Assembly: GCF_030826625.1 (NCBI RefSeq)
Contig: NZ_JAPJNQ010000029.1
Coordinates: forward strand, 1 to 25,490
Reading direction: 5' to 3'
Length of the DNA stretch: 25,490 nucleotides
From: Corynebacterium sp.
GTDB taxonomy: Bacteria; Actinomycetota; Actinomycetes; Mycobacteriales; Mycobacteriaceae
The notes under the pieces were generated by a model, which searched no databases, was not told the DNA's origin, and was given only the letters and a program-made list of their open reading frames with translations. The position numbers and the translations under genes were made by a program. Within the stretch, counting starts at the first letter, position 1. Every line of letters begins with the position of its first letter. Below are positions 1-7,844 of this stretch, piece by piece.

Positions 1-189
1 CTTGAAGCCCAAACCGCCTAGAATTAAACCAGTCCAACTTTCGGGGGCCAGTTCAACCAGCAGAGCCAGCAGATAAATCAGCCTCACAGTGTCGGCTTTA
101 ACTCCATACGTTTCCGCTACGCCTGCACAGACTCCTGCTATTTGCTTACCTTCATCTGTGCGGTGCCACTTGCTTCCGGGGTAAGTCAT
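1..189 (-). CDS. PspC-domain protein, C-terminally truncated by window edge
   Basis: Only the first 63 codons lie inside the window; the reading frame runs off the left edge without a stop. The N-terminus has the pattern of a PspC domain: a short basic start (KWHRTDEGK), then IAGVCAGVAETYGV followed by DTVRLIY and a hydrophobic helix (residues about 36-60). PspC domains are small membrane modules linked in enterobacteria to the phage-shock envelope-stress response; in actinobacteria they occur in short membrane proteins and at the N-terminus of some sensor kinases, so the full product cannot be told from this piece. The ATG is preceded by a strong GGGAGGA ribosome-binding site. It lies 58 bases downstream of rpiB on the same strand and may be cotranscribed with it. 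Confidence 0.75.
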   Translation of the reverse strand, partial: MTYPGSKWHRTDEGKQIAGVCAGVAETYGVKADTVRLIYLLALLVELAPESWTGLILGGLGFK

Positions 190-247
190 AAGCAACCGTC
201 CTCCCTCAAAAGGCGAAATGCCACTATTTGTGCTAAGAACGTCTGTT

Positions 248-733
248 TTAACAACGATTCCCAGGCACTTCCGGTGCTACACCGGTGCGCTCGTATTCCG
301 CCAAAATATCGATTCGGCGCTGGTGGCGTTCTGCAGCCGACCATTCTTGGTCCAAAAAGGCATCGACAATCTGCAGGGCTTCTTCTTCCGAGTGCATGCG
401 CCCACCAATTCCGATCAGCTGCGCATTATTGTGCTCGCGTGCCAAGCGTGCGGTTTCTGGCGACCAAGCCAGAGCGCAACGCGCACCTTCTACTTTGTTA
501 GCTGCGATCTGCTCACCGTTGCCGGAACCACCCAGCACGATGCCTAGCGAGCCCGGATCATTGACGGTGCGCGTTGCAGCGTCAATGCAAAATGCCGGGT
601 AATCGTCGTCGGCATCGTAAGTGTGTGCACCGCAGTCGACGACCTCATATCCAGCTTTGTTCAGGTGTTCTTTGATCAGGTTCTTCGTGTCAAAACCTGC
701 GTGGTCTGCTCCAAGATAAACGCGCATACACAC
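248..733 (-). CDS. rpiB: ribose-5-phosphate isomerase B
   Basis: Interconverts ribose 5-phosphate and ribulose 5-phosphate in the non-oxidative pentose phosphate pathway; cytosolic. The 161-residue product is the usual RpiB length. It has the N-terminal GADHAGF phosphate/ring-opening motif, the DYP element, the GGSGNGEQIAANK active-site loop and the C-terminal QRRIDILAEYE helix. As I recall for the mycobacterial enzyme, the base is the Glu of SGNGEQ rather than a Cys, and this Glu is present. Start choice: GTG at 733 has an AGGCGG site 8 bases upstream; the ATG two codons later (727) would have 14 bases. The AGGCGG lies in the 3' arm of a stable hairpin (741-764), so initiation may be regulated. 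The next gene on this strand is a PspC-domain protein. Confidence 0.93.
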   Translation of the reverse strand: MCMRVYLGADHAGFDTKNLIKEHLNKAGYEVVDCGAHTYDADDDYPAFCIDAATRTVNDPGSLGIVLGGSGNGEQIAANKVEGARCALAWSPETARLAREHNNAQLIGIGGRMHSEEEALQIVDAFLDQEWSAAERHQRRIDILAEYERTGVAPEVPGNRC

Positions 734-740
734 AATAATA

Positions 741-764
741 GCCGCCTGGGAGAAACCAGACGGC
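741..764 (-). promoter_or_regulatory. hairpin covering the rpiB Shine-Dalgarno
   Basis: Read on the minus strand, GCCGTCTGG (764-756), a 6-nt loop and CCAGGCGGC (749-741) form a 9-bp stem with one G-U pair. The 3' arm contains AGGCGG, the only good ribosome-binding site for rpiB. It could be an attenuating 5'-UTR structure or the terminator of the upstream reductase/membrane-protein pair; the sequence after it (TATTATT) is only weakly U-rich. Confidence 0.5.
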
Positions 765-771
765 TAATTCT

Positions 772-853
772 TAAGCGTGGCGGTAGTACGTTGCACTAGC
801 TCACCGCACTGACTCCACCGTACGGAGGCGCCGAGGCACAGTGCTCACGCTTA
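772..853. repeat. structured intergenic element with closing inverted repeat
   Basis: TAAGCGTG at 772-779 is the exact reverse complement of CACGCTTA at 846-853. Inside this 8-bp closing stem, GCACT and AGTGC form a second stem and CTCC/GGAG a small third one. The element fills the gap between the small membrane-protein gene and rpiB, i.e. the rpiB leader on the minus strand. It has no T-arm and is not a tRNA, and I do not recognise an Rfam family. Confidence 0.4.
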
Positions 854-865
854 CCGCATCAGCGC

Positions 866-1156
866 TTAACGCGCTGGACGCTGCGCCGGGGTATCAGCTT
901 GTGCACCAGCATCGGAGTTACGGTTAGTCAACATGCGATAAACCAACCAAATGCCCAATGCCAGCAGCAGCCATGGCAGCAGTTTAAAGACGATGGCGAC
1001 AGTCGAGGCCAAGCCTGTAATCACGGCGATGACAGAGGCGATTAAGCACACGGCCGCCGAGGCCAATGCGACCATCGAGTTTTGCCGCCACGAATAAAAG
1101 GCCACGCCACCAGCCAGAACAGCAATGATCAGAGAAGTGATAAAAGTACCAAACAT
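866..1156 (-). CDS. small membrane protein, function unknown
   Basis: I do not recognise this 96-residue protein. It shows three hydrophobic segments (about residues 3-22, 28-50 and 52-73) joined by short polar turns (SWRQN between the first two), then a polar tail rich in Ala, Gln and Pro ending in RPAR. No catalytic or binding motif is seen. The ATG lies two bases after the TAA of the DsbA-like reductase gene, and the AGGTG just upstream overlaps that stop, so the two are almost certainly one transcript and translationally coupled. No signal peptide cleavage site is evident; it is probably an integral cytoplasmic-membrane protein. Confidence 0.7.
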   Translation of the reverse strand: MFGTFITSLIIAVLAGGVAFYSWRQNSMVALASAAVCLIASVIAVITGLASTVAIVFKLLPWLLLALGIWLVYRMLTNRNSDAGAQADTPAQRPAR

Positions 1157-1158
1157 GG

Positions 1159-1770
1159 TTACACCTGTGGGTTTTCAGTTCGGGAACGTTTCAGTTCGAA
1201 GAAGTATGGGTACTGTCCTAAACGCAGCGCGGCGTCGAAAAGTTCCCCGGCTTCTTCGCCCTCTGGAACACGGGTAATAACTGGGCCGAAGAACGCCGCA
1301 TCACCCAATTGCAGTACCGGAGTTCCCACATCATCACCGACCAAGTCGATGGCCTGCTGATGGTATGCGCGCAGCTTCTCATCAACTTCGTCGCTATTTG
1401 CCAGTTTCGCCAGCTCGGTGTCGGCGTCGATGTCTTTCAAAGCCTGCACGATCAAATCGTCGTAAGCGCCGTAGCCTTTTTGACCGCCGTTGCCTTGCTT
1501 GTGAATCAAGGTGCCCAAGGCCGTGTAATAGGCATCAACCTTGTCAGGGTGCTGATCTTTCAACGCGGCAGCAACCCGGGCTGGGCCCCAGTTGGCCTTC
1601 ATCATCTCGGCGTAATCGGCAGGAATATCCGCGCCCTCATTCAACACGGACAGAGAAAACGGCATCCACTCGACCTGCACGTCGCGGACTTTTTCGACTT
1701 CTTTCATCCAGCGAGAAGTCTGCCATGCGAACGGACAGGAAGCATCAAACCAAAAACGTACGGTTTCCAT
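1159..1770 (-). CDS. DsbA-family reductase (mycothiol-dependent nitroreductase Rv2466c-like)
   Basis: Thioredoxin-fold protein of 203 residues resembling M. tuberculosis Rv2466c, a cytosolic mycothiol-dependent reductase: FWFDASCPFAW at residues 6-16, SRWMKEVEKVRD, a central helical insertion, the cis-Pro loop GTPVLQ, then FFGPV and the C-terminal FFELKRTRTE-like end (here FFELKRSRTE). The active-site motif is C12-P-F-A15, whereas as I remember it Rv2466c has CPWC, so the resolving cysteine is replaced by Ala and a monothiol mechanism is implied. The ATG at 1770 is chosen over an upstream in-frame start because AAGGAG sits 6 bases before it and similarity begins there. Downstream it is coupled to the small membrane protein. 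It is divergent from pepN, as in mycobacteria. Confidence 0.88.
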   Translation of the reverse strand: METVRFWFDASCPFAWQTSRWMKEVEKVRDVQVEWMPFSLSVLNEGADIPADYAEMMKANWGPARVAAALKDQHPDKVDAYYTALGTLIHKQGNGGQKGYGAYDDLIVQALKDIDADTELAKLANSDEVDEKLRAYHQQAIDLVGDDVGTPVLQLGDAAFFGPVITRVPEGEEAGELFDAALRLGQYPYFFELKRSRTENPQV

Positions 1771-2029
1771 TGTGTTCTCCTTAAATTTTTTATTCGGGAA
1801 TTCTTCTGCATCCGGGGAAAATTGACCACGCACTTGGCCACACACGATGCCCAGTTCATGGGCGATCATGTGCATTTGTCGCAGTCATTCAGCGAAACCG
1901 CCAACACCCATCCTAGGGAGACATTAAGCTGGGTGCGAACAACTTCATGACCTAATAGTTCTGCGGCCCAGGCCACAGCTACTACAACTACGACAACTAC
2001 TACAACACAGAAGAAAGGTAATTCATTCC
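1771..2029. promoter_or_regulatory. divergent promoter region, reductase / pepN
   Basis: This 259-base gap must hold promoters for the reductase (minus) and pepN (plus). I cannot assign a convincing -10/-35 pair. Its last 50 bases before pepN are an A/C-rich, almost G- and T-poor stretch with repeated ACTAC/ACAAC units (about 1979-2007), which would make an unstructured 5' leader leading into the GAAAGG site of pepN. Confidence 0.4.
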
Positions 2030-4585
2030 GTGACTTCTCTTAACCTGACGCGCGACGAGGCACAACAGCGCTCACAGCAGATCAAGGTGCACAACTACAA
2101 AGTGGCACTGGACCTGACGATCTCCGAGAAATTCTTCACTTCGCACACCGTCGTGGATTTCGAAGTCCGCGAGGGCCAGCAGGCAGATACTTTCCTGGAT
2201 TTGCGTGCCGACGAACTCGTGGAGCTGTTTATCGACGGCGCTGAAAAAGATACCGCCTACGACGCGGAAAAGGGCATCCCCCTGCAGGGGCTTGAGCCTG
2301 GCCGTCACAGCGTCGATGTCACCGCACGCATCCCGTATTCACGTACCGGACAGGGTCTGCACCGCTTCGTCGATCCAGCCGATGATCGCGTCTACTTGTA
2401 TTCCCAGTGCGAGACTGCCGACGCCAAGCGCATCCTGGCATGCTTCGACCAGCCAGATATGAAGGCCACCTATGATTTCTCCATCACTGCCCCGAGTGAT
2501 TGGGTTGTCATCACCAACGAAACCTCCACGGTTACCGATAATGGCGATTCGCGTGAATGGAACTCGCGCATCGGTTATCAGCTCTCGACTTACTTGATCG
2601 CTGTGTGCGCCGGCCACTACTACCAGGTCAGCGACGAATGGACGGGTGAGCTCACAGCGCACCCAGAAACCAGCGAGGAAGCACGCGAGATCACCGTGCC
2701 GATGTCGTTGTTCTGTCGCCAATCGCTGGCCAAATACCTCGATGCCGAGCGTCTGTTCACTGAGACCAAGCAGGGTTTTGATTTCTATCATCGCAACTTC
2801 GGCATCGCCTACCCATTCGGCAAGTACGACCAGGTGCTGTGCCCAGAATTCAACATGGGTGCGATGGAAAACGCGGGCTGCGTCACGCACCGCGACGAGT
2901 TCGTCTTCCACAACAAGGCCACCCATTACCAGTACGAACGCCGTGCCGACACCTTCCTGCACGAGATGGCGCACATGTGGTTCGGCGACCTAGTGACCAT
3001 GCAGTGGTGGGATGATTTGTGGCTCAACGAGTCCTTCGCCACCTGGGCTGCGGCAATCTCGCAAGCAGAAGAAACTGAGTACGATACCGCCTGGGTCACC
3101 TTTGCCAATATCGAAAAGTCCTGGGCCTACCAGCAGGATCAGCTGCCGACGACGCACCCAATTTCTACCGACGCCTCGGATATCGAAACCGTCGAGCAGA
3201 ACTTCGACGGTATTACCTACGCCAAGGGCGCCTCGGTGCTCAAGCAGCTGCAGGCATATGTGGGCCGCGAAGAATTCTTTGCAGGCGTACGCCGCCACTT
3301 CGAAGCCCACAAGTTCGGCAACGCCACCTTCGAAGATTTGCTGGGCCACTTGGAAGATGCCTCTGGCCGCGATCTGAGTTGGTGGGCGCAGCAATGGCTG
3401 AAGACTACGGGCGTGAACACCCTTTCTGCACGCACTGCCGACGACGGCAAAACCTATACCTCCTTTGCAGTGCACCAGGCAGGTGAGACTCTGCGCACGC
3501 ACCGTCTCGCCGTCGGTTTGTACCACTTCGACGAGACAACGCAGAAAATCGTGCGCACCAAGCGCGTTGAGCTAGATATCGACGGCGAATTCACCGACGT
3601 CGACGAGCTAATCGGCGCACCGGTGGCGGACCTGGTGCTGGTCAATGACGATGACCTCACCTACTGCCTGCAGGAACTCGATGAGCGCTCGCTGGCGACA
3701 TTGCTGCAGCACATCGATAAGATCGCTGACCCAATGCCACGTACTTTGTGCTGGTCGGCCGCCTGGGAGATGACCCGCGACGGCAGCCTGAAGGCACGCG
3801 ATTTCGTGCAGCTGGTTGCCCGCGGTGCCCAGGCTGAAACCGAGATGGCCGTACTCGAGCGCATCACTGGCCAGGCTGTGACCGCGCTGACCGCTTATGC
3901 CGACCAGGATTGGGCGAAGACTGAAGGCGCGCAATTACTCGGCGAAGCTTTCCTCACCGCAGCCCAGGATGGCGACGATGAGCGCAGCTTGGTGTTCACC
4001 AAGTCGCTGTCACATCTGCCGTTGGTTGATGCAACCCGCGACTTCCTGCGCGAGATCTTGGCGAATAATGATGATGCCGGCCTGCGGTGGAAAGCGCTGA
4101 TTGCGTTGGCTGCCGACGGTGCGCTTGGCGACGCCGACGGTGTGCGCGAAGAGGTCGCTGCACAGCGCGAAAAGGATAAAACGTCGTCCGGTGCGCAGTC
4201 TGCCATGGAGGCAGAAGCTGCCATCAACAGCGACGACAACAAGCGTCGCGTGTGGGATGAGCTGCGCACCGGTGAGCTGGGCAACCTGGAGGCACGCTTC
4301 AAGATGGCTGGCCTGGCCTTCACCGGCGCTGCCCCGCACTTGCAGCAGTTCAATGAGGAATACTTCGCTGATGCCAAGCAGGTCTGGGCAGAGTTCTCGC
4401 CAGAAATGGCGCTGGCTGTACTGACTGGCACCTACCCGTTCTGGGATAAGACCAACGACGGCATCGCCCGCGCGGATAAATTCTTGGAATCCGAGCTGCC
4501 TTCCGGTTTGCGCCGCCTGGTTTTGGAAGGCCGCGATCGTACCGCCCGTGCGATGCGCAACCAGCGCATCGACCGCGGCGAATAA
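2030..4585 (+). CDS. pepN: aminopeptidase N (M1 family zinc metallopeptidase)
   Basis: Cytosolic zinc aminopeptidase that removes N-terminal residues from peptides. At 851 residues it is full length for actinobacterial PepN. Visible landmarks: the N-terminal saddle domain; the substrate-binding exopeptidase motif GAMEN at 277-281; the zinc site HEMAH at 311-315 with the third ligand E334 (HExxH-X18-E, followed by SFA); the Tyr-containing TYAKGAS segment near 402; and an ERAP1-like helical C-terminal domain ending in RAMRNQRIDRG. The GTG at 2030 starts MTSLNLTRDEA, the expected N-terminus, with GAAAGG about 10 bases upstream. It is divergent from the DsbA-like reductase and convergent with an SDR gene. 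A GC-rich hairpin follows the stop. Confidence 0.96.
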   Translation: MTSLNLTRDEAQQRSQQIKVHNYKVALDLTISEKFFTSHTVVDFEVREGQQADTFLDLRADELVELFIDGAEKDTAYDAEKGIPLQGLEPGRHSVDVTARIPYSRTGQGLHRFVDPADDRVYLYSQCETADAKRILACFDQPDMKATYDFSITAPSDWVVITNETSTVTDNGDSREWNSRIGYQLSTYLIAVCAGHYYQVSDEWTGELTAHPETSEEAREITVPMSLFCRQSLAKYLDAERLFTETKQGFDFYHRNFGIAYPFGKYDQVLCPEFNMGAMENAGCVTHRDEFVFHNKATHYQYERRADTFLHEMAHMWFGDLVTMQWWDDLWLNESFATWAAAISQAEETEYDTAWVTFANIEKSWAYQQDQLPTTHPISTDASDIETVEQNFDGITYAKGASVLKQLQAYVGREEFFAGVRRHFEAHKFGNATFEDLLGHLEDASGRDLSWWAQQWLKTTGVNTLSARTADDGKTYTSFAVHQAGETLRTHRLAVGLYHFDETTQKIVRTKRVELDIDGEFTDVDELIGAPVADLVLVNDDDLTYCLQELDERSLATLLQHIDKIADPMPRTLCWSAAWEMTRDGSLKARDFVQLVARGAQAETEMAVLERITGQAVTALTAYADQDWAKTEGAQLLGEAFLTAAQDGDDERSLVFTKSLSHLPLVDATRDFLREILANNDDAGLRWKALIALAADGALGDADGVREEVAAQREKDKTSSGAQSAMEAEAAINSDDNKRRVWDELRTGELGNLEARFKMAGLAFTGAAPHLQQFNEEYFADAKQVWAEFSPEMALAVLTGTYPFWDKTNDGIARADKFLESELPSGLRRLVLEGRDRTARAMRNQRIDRGE

Positions 4586-4590
4586 ACGCT

Positions 4591-4625
4591 GAGCCCGGGC
4601 ACACGCATCCCGCGCGCCCGGGCTC
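4591..4625. terminator. GC-rich hairpin between convergent pepN and SDR genes
   Basis: GAGCCCGGGC (4591-4600) pairs perfectly with GCCCGGGCTC (4616-4625), loop 15 nt. It lies 5 bases after the pepN stop and 16 bases after the end of the opposite-strand SDR gene. No run of T follows on either strand, so it is a strong hairpin but an imperfect intrinsic terminator; it may act in both directions. Confidence 0.6.
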
Positions 4626-4641
4626 TGCGAGCCGGGCCCGC

Positions 4642-5373
4642 TTAGCGGTCGGCTAGCTCAATGCGCGGGCGCACCCGCAGTTCAGTGAACTGGGTGGTTG
4701 GGCCCGCTTCCACGCACGAACGAACGGCGCGGGCGACTTCTGCCGGGGCGATCATGTGCTCGGCGTTGTAGTCCCCCATCAGCCCTTCCAGCATCGCAGT
4801 ATCAGTAGGGCCCGGCGCGACAGTGGTCACGCGGATTTCGCGTTCGTCTTTGCGCAGGCAATCGGCCACGGCATACAGCGCGTGCTTGGTTGCGGCGTAG
4901 ACGACGTTGTTGGGGTGGCCGCCGTGGCCTGCACCGGAGTTGATGTAGATGACATCGCCTTCGGTTTTGCGTAATGCAGGCAGCAGCTGACGGGTCAGTT
5001 CCGCGGCTGCAAAGACGTTAATATCGAAGTGTTTGCGCCAATCGGCCGGGGTGGCATCGTCGACGGATTTTTTCTCCGCGATTGCCGCTGCGTGTACCAC
5101 CACGTCAACAGATTCGAGTGCGAGTACTTCGGCAAGCTGCTCGCCGGGTTGGGCGTCGTCGGCAAGCAATTCAGCGACCAGATCTGCGCCAACCGGCGTG
5201 ATGTGTTCGCAGGCAGACAGCGCCTCTAGCCCGGTTTCGTTGCGGCCCAACGCATAGACGTGGTGGTCACGCGAAAGATCGGCGGCGATCTCGCGGCCCA
5301 TGCCGCCGGTGGCGCCGGTGACGACGGCAACCTTGCGTGGTTGAGCGGACTCTGGTTGTTGCTGCGTAGTCAT
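4642..5373 (-). CDS. short-chain dehydrogenase/reductase (classical SDR)
   Basis: NAD(P)-dependent oxidoreductase with a Rossmann fold; 243 residues, typical for a classical SDR. Motifs: cofactor-binding TGATGGMG at 19-26; GRN after the second strand (residues 43-45), suggesting NADP preference; HAAA at 94-97; N119 in INVFAAAEL; catalytic S146, Y159 and K163 (YAATK); and the PGPTDT loop after strand six. The substrate cannot be told. The ATG at 5373 is preceded by AAAGGAA at 5-bp spacing; an upstream in-frame extension lacks such a site. It begins 45 bases after the metB stop on the same strand, so is probably in the same transcript, though no methionine-pathway role is evident. Confidence 0.88.
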   Translation of the reverse strand: MTTQQQPESAQPRKVAVVTGATGGMGREIAADLSRDHHVYALGRNETGLEALSACEHITPVGADLVAELLADDAQPGEQLAEVLALESVDVVVHAAAIAEKKSVDDATPADWRKHFDINVFAAAELTRQLLPALRKTEGDVIYINSGAGHGGHPNNVVYAATKHALYAVADCLRKDEREIRVTTVAPGPTDTAMLEGLMGDYNAEHMIAPAEVARAVRSCVEAGPTTQFTELRVRPRIELADR

Positions 5374-5418
5374 ACAGGTTCCTTTCTGTCTTCGTTCGCG
5401 CTGTGAGCGTCGAATCAC

Positions 5419-6657
5419 TTAGTCCAGCTTGTCCAGGGCGTGGGTGAGGTCGGCGATCAAATCATCAATATCCTCGATACCGATGGACAGGCGAACCAAG
5501 TCCGTCGGTGGGGAAAGCTCGGAGCCTTCGGCAGACACGTGAGTCATGCTGGTGGGGTGTTCTACCAGGGACTCCACGCCACCGAGAGATTCCGCCAGCA
5601 AGAACAACGTGGTGTTCAAGCAGAATTGTTTAGCGGCTTCTTCGCTGTGGAAGCGCACCGACATCATCGCGCCGTAGCGTTTCATTTGCTTAGTCGCAGT
5701 CTCATGGCCTGGGTGATCAGCAAGGCCCGGATAGAGCACGGATTTGATCTCTGGGCGGGAGTTGAAAAACTCCGCGATCTTTTCTGCGTTATCGCAGTGG
5801 CGATCCATACGCACCGAAAGCGTCTTGATGCCTCGGGTAGTCAGGTAGGCGTCGAATGGCGAGGCAATAGAACCGACGGCCCCCTGGAACCACAGCAGTT
5901 CAGCATCGACATCTTTATCTGCGGTTACCACTGCGCCACCGACGACGTCGGAGTGTCCACCCAGATACTTCGTGGTGGAGTGCAGCACGTGATCGGCACC
6001 CAGGCTGATCGGGTTTTGCAGGTATGGCGAGGCGAAGGTGTTGTCCACCACCAGGGAGGCGCCACCTTTGACCTCGGCGATGGCGGAGATATCACTGATG
6101 GAAAGTGCTGGGTTGGTGGGGGTTTCCAGCCAGATCACGCGGGTGTTCTCGCGGATAGCACCGGCGAGTTCCTCAACGTCGCAGGTATTGACGACGCTAT
6201 AGTCGATCCCCCAGGGTTTGAACACGGATTCAATCAAGCGCCAGGTGCCACCGTAGGCGTCGTTGCCCAAGATCATGTGATCGCCGGGGCGCAATAGGAT
6301 GCGTAGCAGCGTATCGGTGGCTGCCATGCCTGAGGAAAACACACGGGCATACGGCGCTTTTTCCAACGCAGCCAGAGTGGTTTCCAGGCTTCGTACGGTT
6401 GGATTGGCTACGCGACCGTACTCGAAACCACCGCGCAGGCTGGCCAGGCCGTCCTGGGCATAGGTGGTGGAGGCATAAATCGGGACGTTGACGGAACCAA
6501 TGTGTGAGTCTGGCTCGTAGCCGGCGTGAATAGCCGCGGAGCTGAATCCTTTAAGGTAATCCGCTTTAGCATCAGCAGTAAGTTTGTGGTGCGCAGCCGG
6601 GTAATCCGGTGCGGGAATCCGGTGTGGGGTCAAGTTATTTTCGGCAGGTGAATTCAT
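5419..6657 (-). CDS. metB: cystathionine gamma-synthase
   Basis: PLP-dependent enzyme of methionine synthesis that joins an acylated homoserine to cysteine, giving cystathionine. Cys/Met metabolism family features: IHAGYEPD at 44-51, YASTTYAQDG, FEYGRVANPT with the PLP-phosphate contact, SSGMAATD at 108-115, NDAYGGT, WLETPTNP, VVDNTF and the Schiff-base lysine K230 in HSTTKYLGGHSD. The C-terminal half closely resembles C. glutamicum MetB as I remember it (MDRHCDNAEKIAEF, LAESLGGVESL). The ATG at 6657 gives 412 residues, with an N-terminal extension of about 25-30 residues compared with C. glutamicum. GGTGGAG is only 2-3 bases from this ATG, so the start is not fully certain. No TAGAC-N6-GTCTA (McbR-type) box is seen in the 137-base divergent gap with mscS. 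Confidence 0.93.
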   Translation of the reverse strand: MNSPAENNLTPHRIPAPDYPAAHHKLTADAKADYLKGFSSAAIHAGYEPDSHIGSVNVPIYASTTYAQDGLASLRGGFEYGRVANPTVRSLETTLAALEKAPYARVFSSGMAATDTLLRILLRPGDHMILGNDAYGGTWRLIESVFKPWGIDYSVVNTCDVEELAGAIRENTRVIWLETPTNPALSISDISAIAEVKGGASLVVDNTFASPYLQNPISLGADHVLHSTTKYLGGHSDVVGGAVVTADKDVDAELLWFQGAVGSIASPFDAYLTTRGIKTLSVRMDRHCDNAEKIAEFFNSRPEIKSVLYPGLADHPGHETATKQMKRYGAMMSVRFHSEEAAKQFCLNTTLFLLAESLGGVESLVEHPTSMTHVSAEGSELSPPTDLVRLSIGIEDIDDLIADLTHALDKLD

Positions 6658-6794
6658 AGCTCCACCATAAACCACATGCGCGATTTGTATTGCGAAAATC
6701 ACCGCGGCTCTCACAGGAAACTTACAGCCCAAACCCGTAAGATGGCCAAAGTTGCAGCGGAAATCGATTGCCAAAGCAAAGATTTAAGGATGAG

Positions 6795-7844
6795 ATGAGC
6801 ACGAATATTTTTCAATTAGCATCGAGTTCTGTTCCTTCGGTGCCTTCTGCCGAAGAAACAGTGAACACTGTCAACAATTGGTGGAATAACCCAGAGACCC
6901 AAGCCTGGTTGTTCCAGCGCCCGATCTATATCGGCCTGATTATCCTCTTCGCGTTGCTGGCGCATTGGATTTTGGTGCGCGCCATCAACAAGCTGGCCAA
7001 CCACAACATGAAAGAGGGCCGCAAGAAGACTGCGGAGCGTCAGGCCGAATCGAAGCACAGCCATGAGGTGCCAGAGCCTGATCCGGAGAAGATGCATCAG
7101 ATCCGGCTGATGGAAAAATCGCGGGAGAACCGCCGGAAATCGCGTATCAAGACGCTTTCCGGTGTGGCAAAATCCGCCGTCGCCATTTTTGTCTGGGTCT
7201 GGGCCGTCATCGCGATCTTGGACGTTGTCGGCATTAACGTCGGCCCACTGATTGCTTCCGCAGGTATCGTCGGTGTCGCCCTTGGTTTTGGTGCACAATC
7301 GCTGGTCCAGGACTTCCTGTCCGGTATTTTCATGCTGATCGAAGACCAGTACGGCATCGGCGATGTCGTCGACTTGGGCGATGGCACCATGGGCGAGATC
7401 GAAGAGATTTCGCTGCGCATCACTTCCCTGCGCGATATCGACGGCGCGTTGTGGCACGTGCGTAACGGCGAGATTTTGAAGGTTGCTAACCACTCCAGCG
7501 ACTGGTCGATCGCTCGTTTCCAGATTCCGGTCAGCCACAGCAACGACCAAAACAAGGTCTGGAAAGTGCTTACCGAAGCCATGGCCAAGGCTGCTGCCGA
7601 CGAGCGGTGCGCCAACGAAATTATGGAAGCTCCAGAAATTCAAGGTGCTTCGGAGTTCAACCCGGATTACCTCTCCTACCGCGTTTCTGTCATCACCATG
7701 CCTGGCGAGCAGTGGCACGTCATGCGCGTGATGAACGGTTTGATCATGAACGAGCTGGCTGAGGCTGGCATCAAGACTCCATACCCATACGGCATCGGCA
7801 TTGCTGGCCCGGGAGGCGAACCACTTGGACGCGCACAGCAATAA
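6795..7844 (+). CDS. MscS-family small-conductance mechanosensitive channel
   Basis: Homologue of the MscS channel, which opens under membrane tension to release solutes. The 349-residue protein has a Ser-rich N-terminus, TM1 at about 44-63, a highly basic charged linker (about 70-120), TM2 at about 127-147 and the pore helix TM3 at about 150-182 with the Gly/Ala-packed segment ASAGIVGVALGFGAQSLVQD, then GDVVDLGDGTMGEIEEISLR of the beta domain, the VRNGEI loop and an alpha/beta C-terminal domain. The ATG at 6795 has AAGGA 4-5 bases upstream; the upstream TTG at 6768 lacks a good site. It is divergent from metB and overlaps the next gene (glbO) by 20 bases. It is shorter than the C. glutamicum MscCG that exports glutamate and lacks its extra C-terminal TM. 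Confidence 0.92.
   Translation: MSTNIFQLASSSVPSVPSAEETVNTVNNWWNNPETQAWLFQRPIYIGLIILFALLAHWILVRAINKLANHNMKEGRKKTAERQAESKHSHEVPEPDPEKMHQIRLMEKSRENRRKSRIKTLSGVAKSAVAIFVWVWAVIAILDVVGINVGPLIASAGIVGVALGFGAQSLVQDFLSGIFMLIEDQYGIGDVVDLGDGTMGEIEEISLRITSLRDIDGALWHVRNGEILKVANHSSDWSIARFQIPVSHSNDQNKVWKVLTEAMAKAAADERCANEIMEAPEIQGASEFNPDYLSYRVSVITMPGEQWHVMRVMNGLIMNELAEAGIKTPYPYGIGIAGPGGEPLGRAQQ

Noticed and set aside
772..853. Possible tRNA or signal-recognition-particle RNA
   Set aside because: No T-arm TTCGAAT-type sequence and no conserved SRP apical loop; kept only as an unassigned structured element.
1309..1950. A 213-codon plus-strand frame before pepN
   Set aside because: Mostly antisense to the DsbA-like reductase gene, with no RBS or family features.
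6658..6794. McbR operator for metB
   Set aside because: Neither TAGAC nor GTCTA at the required spacing was found in the metB/mscS gap.
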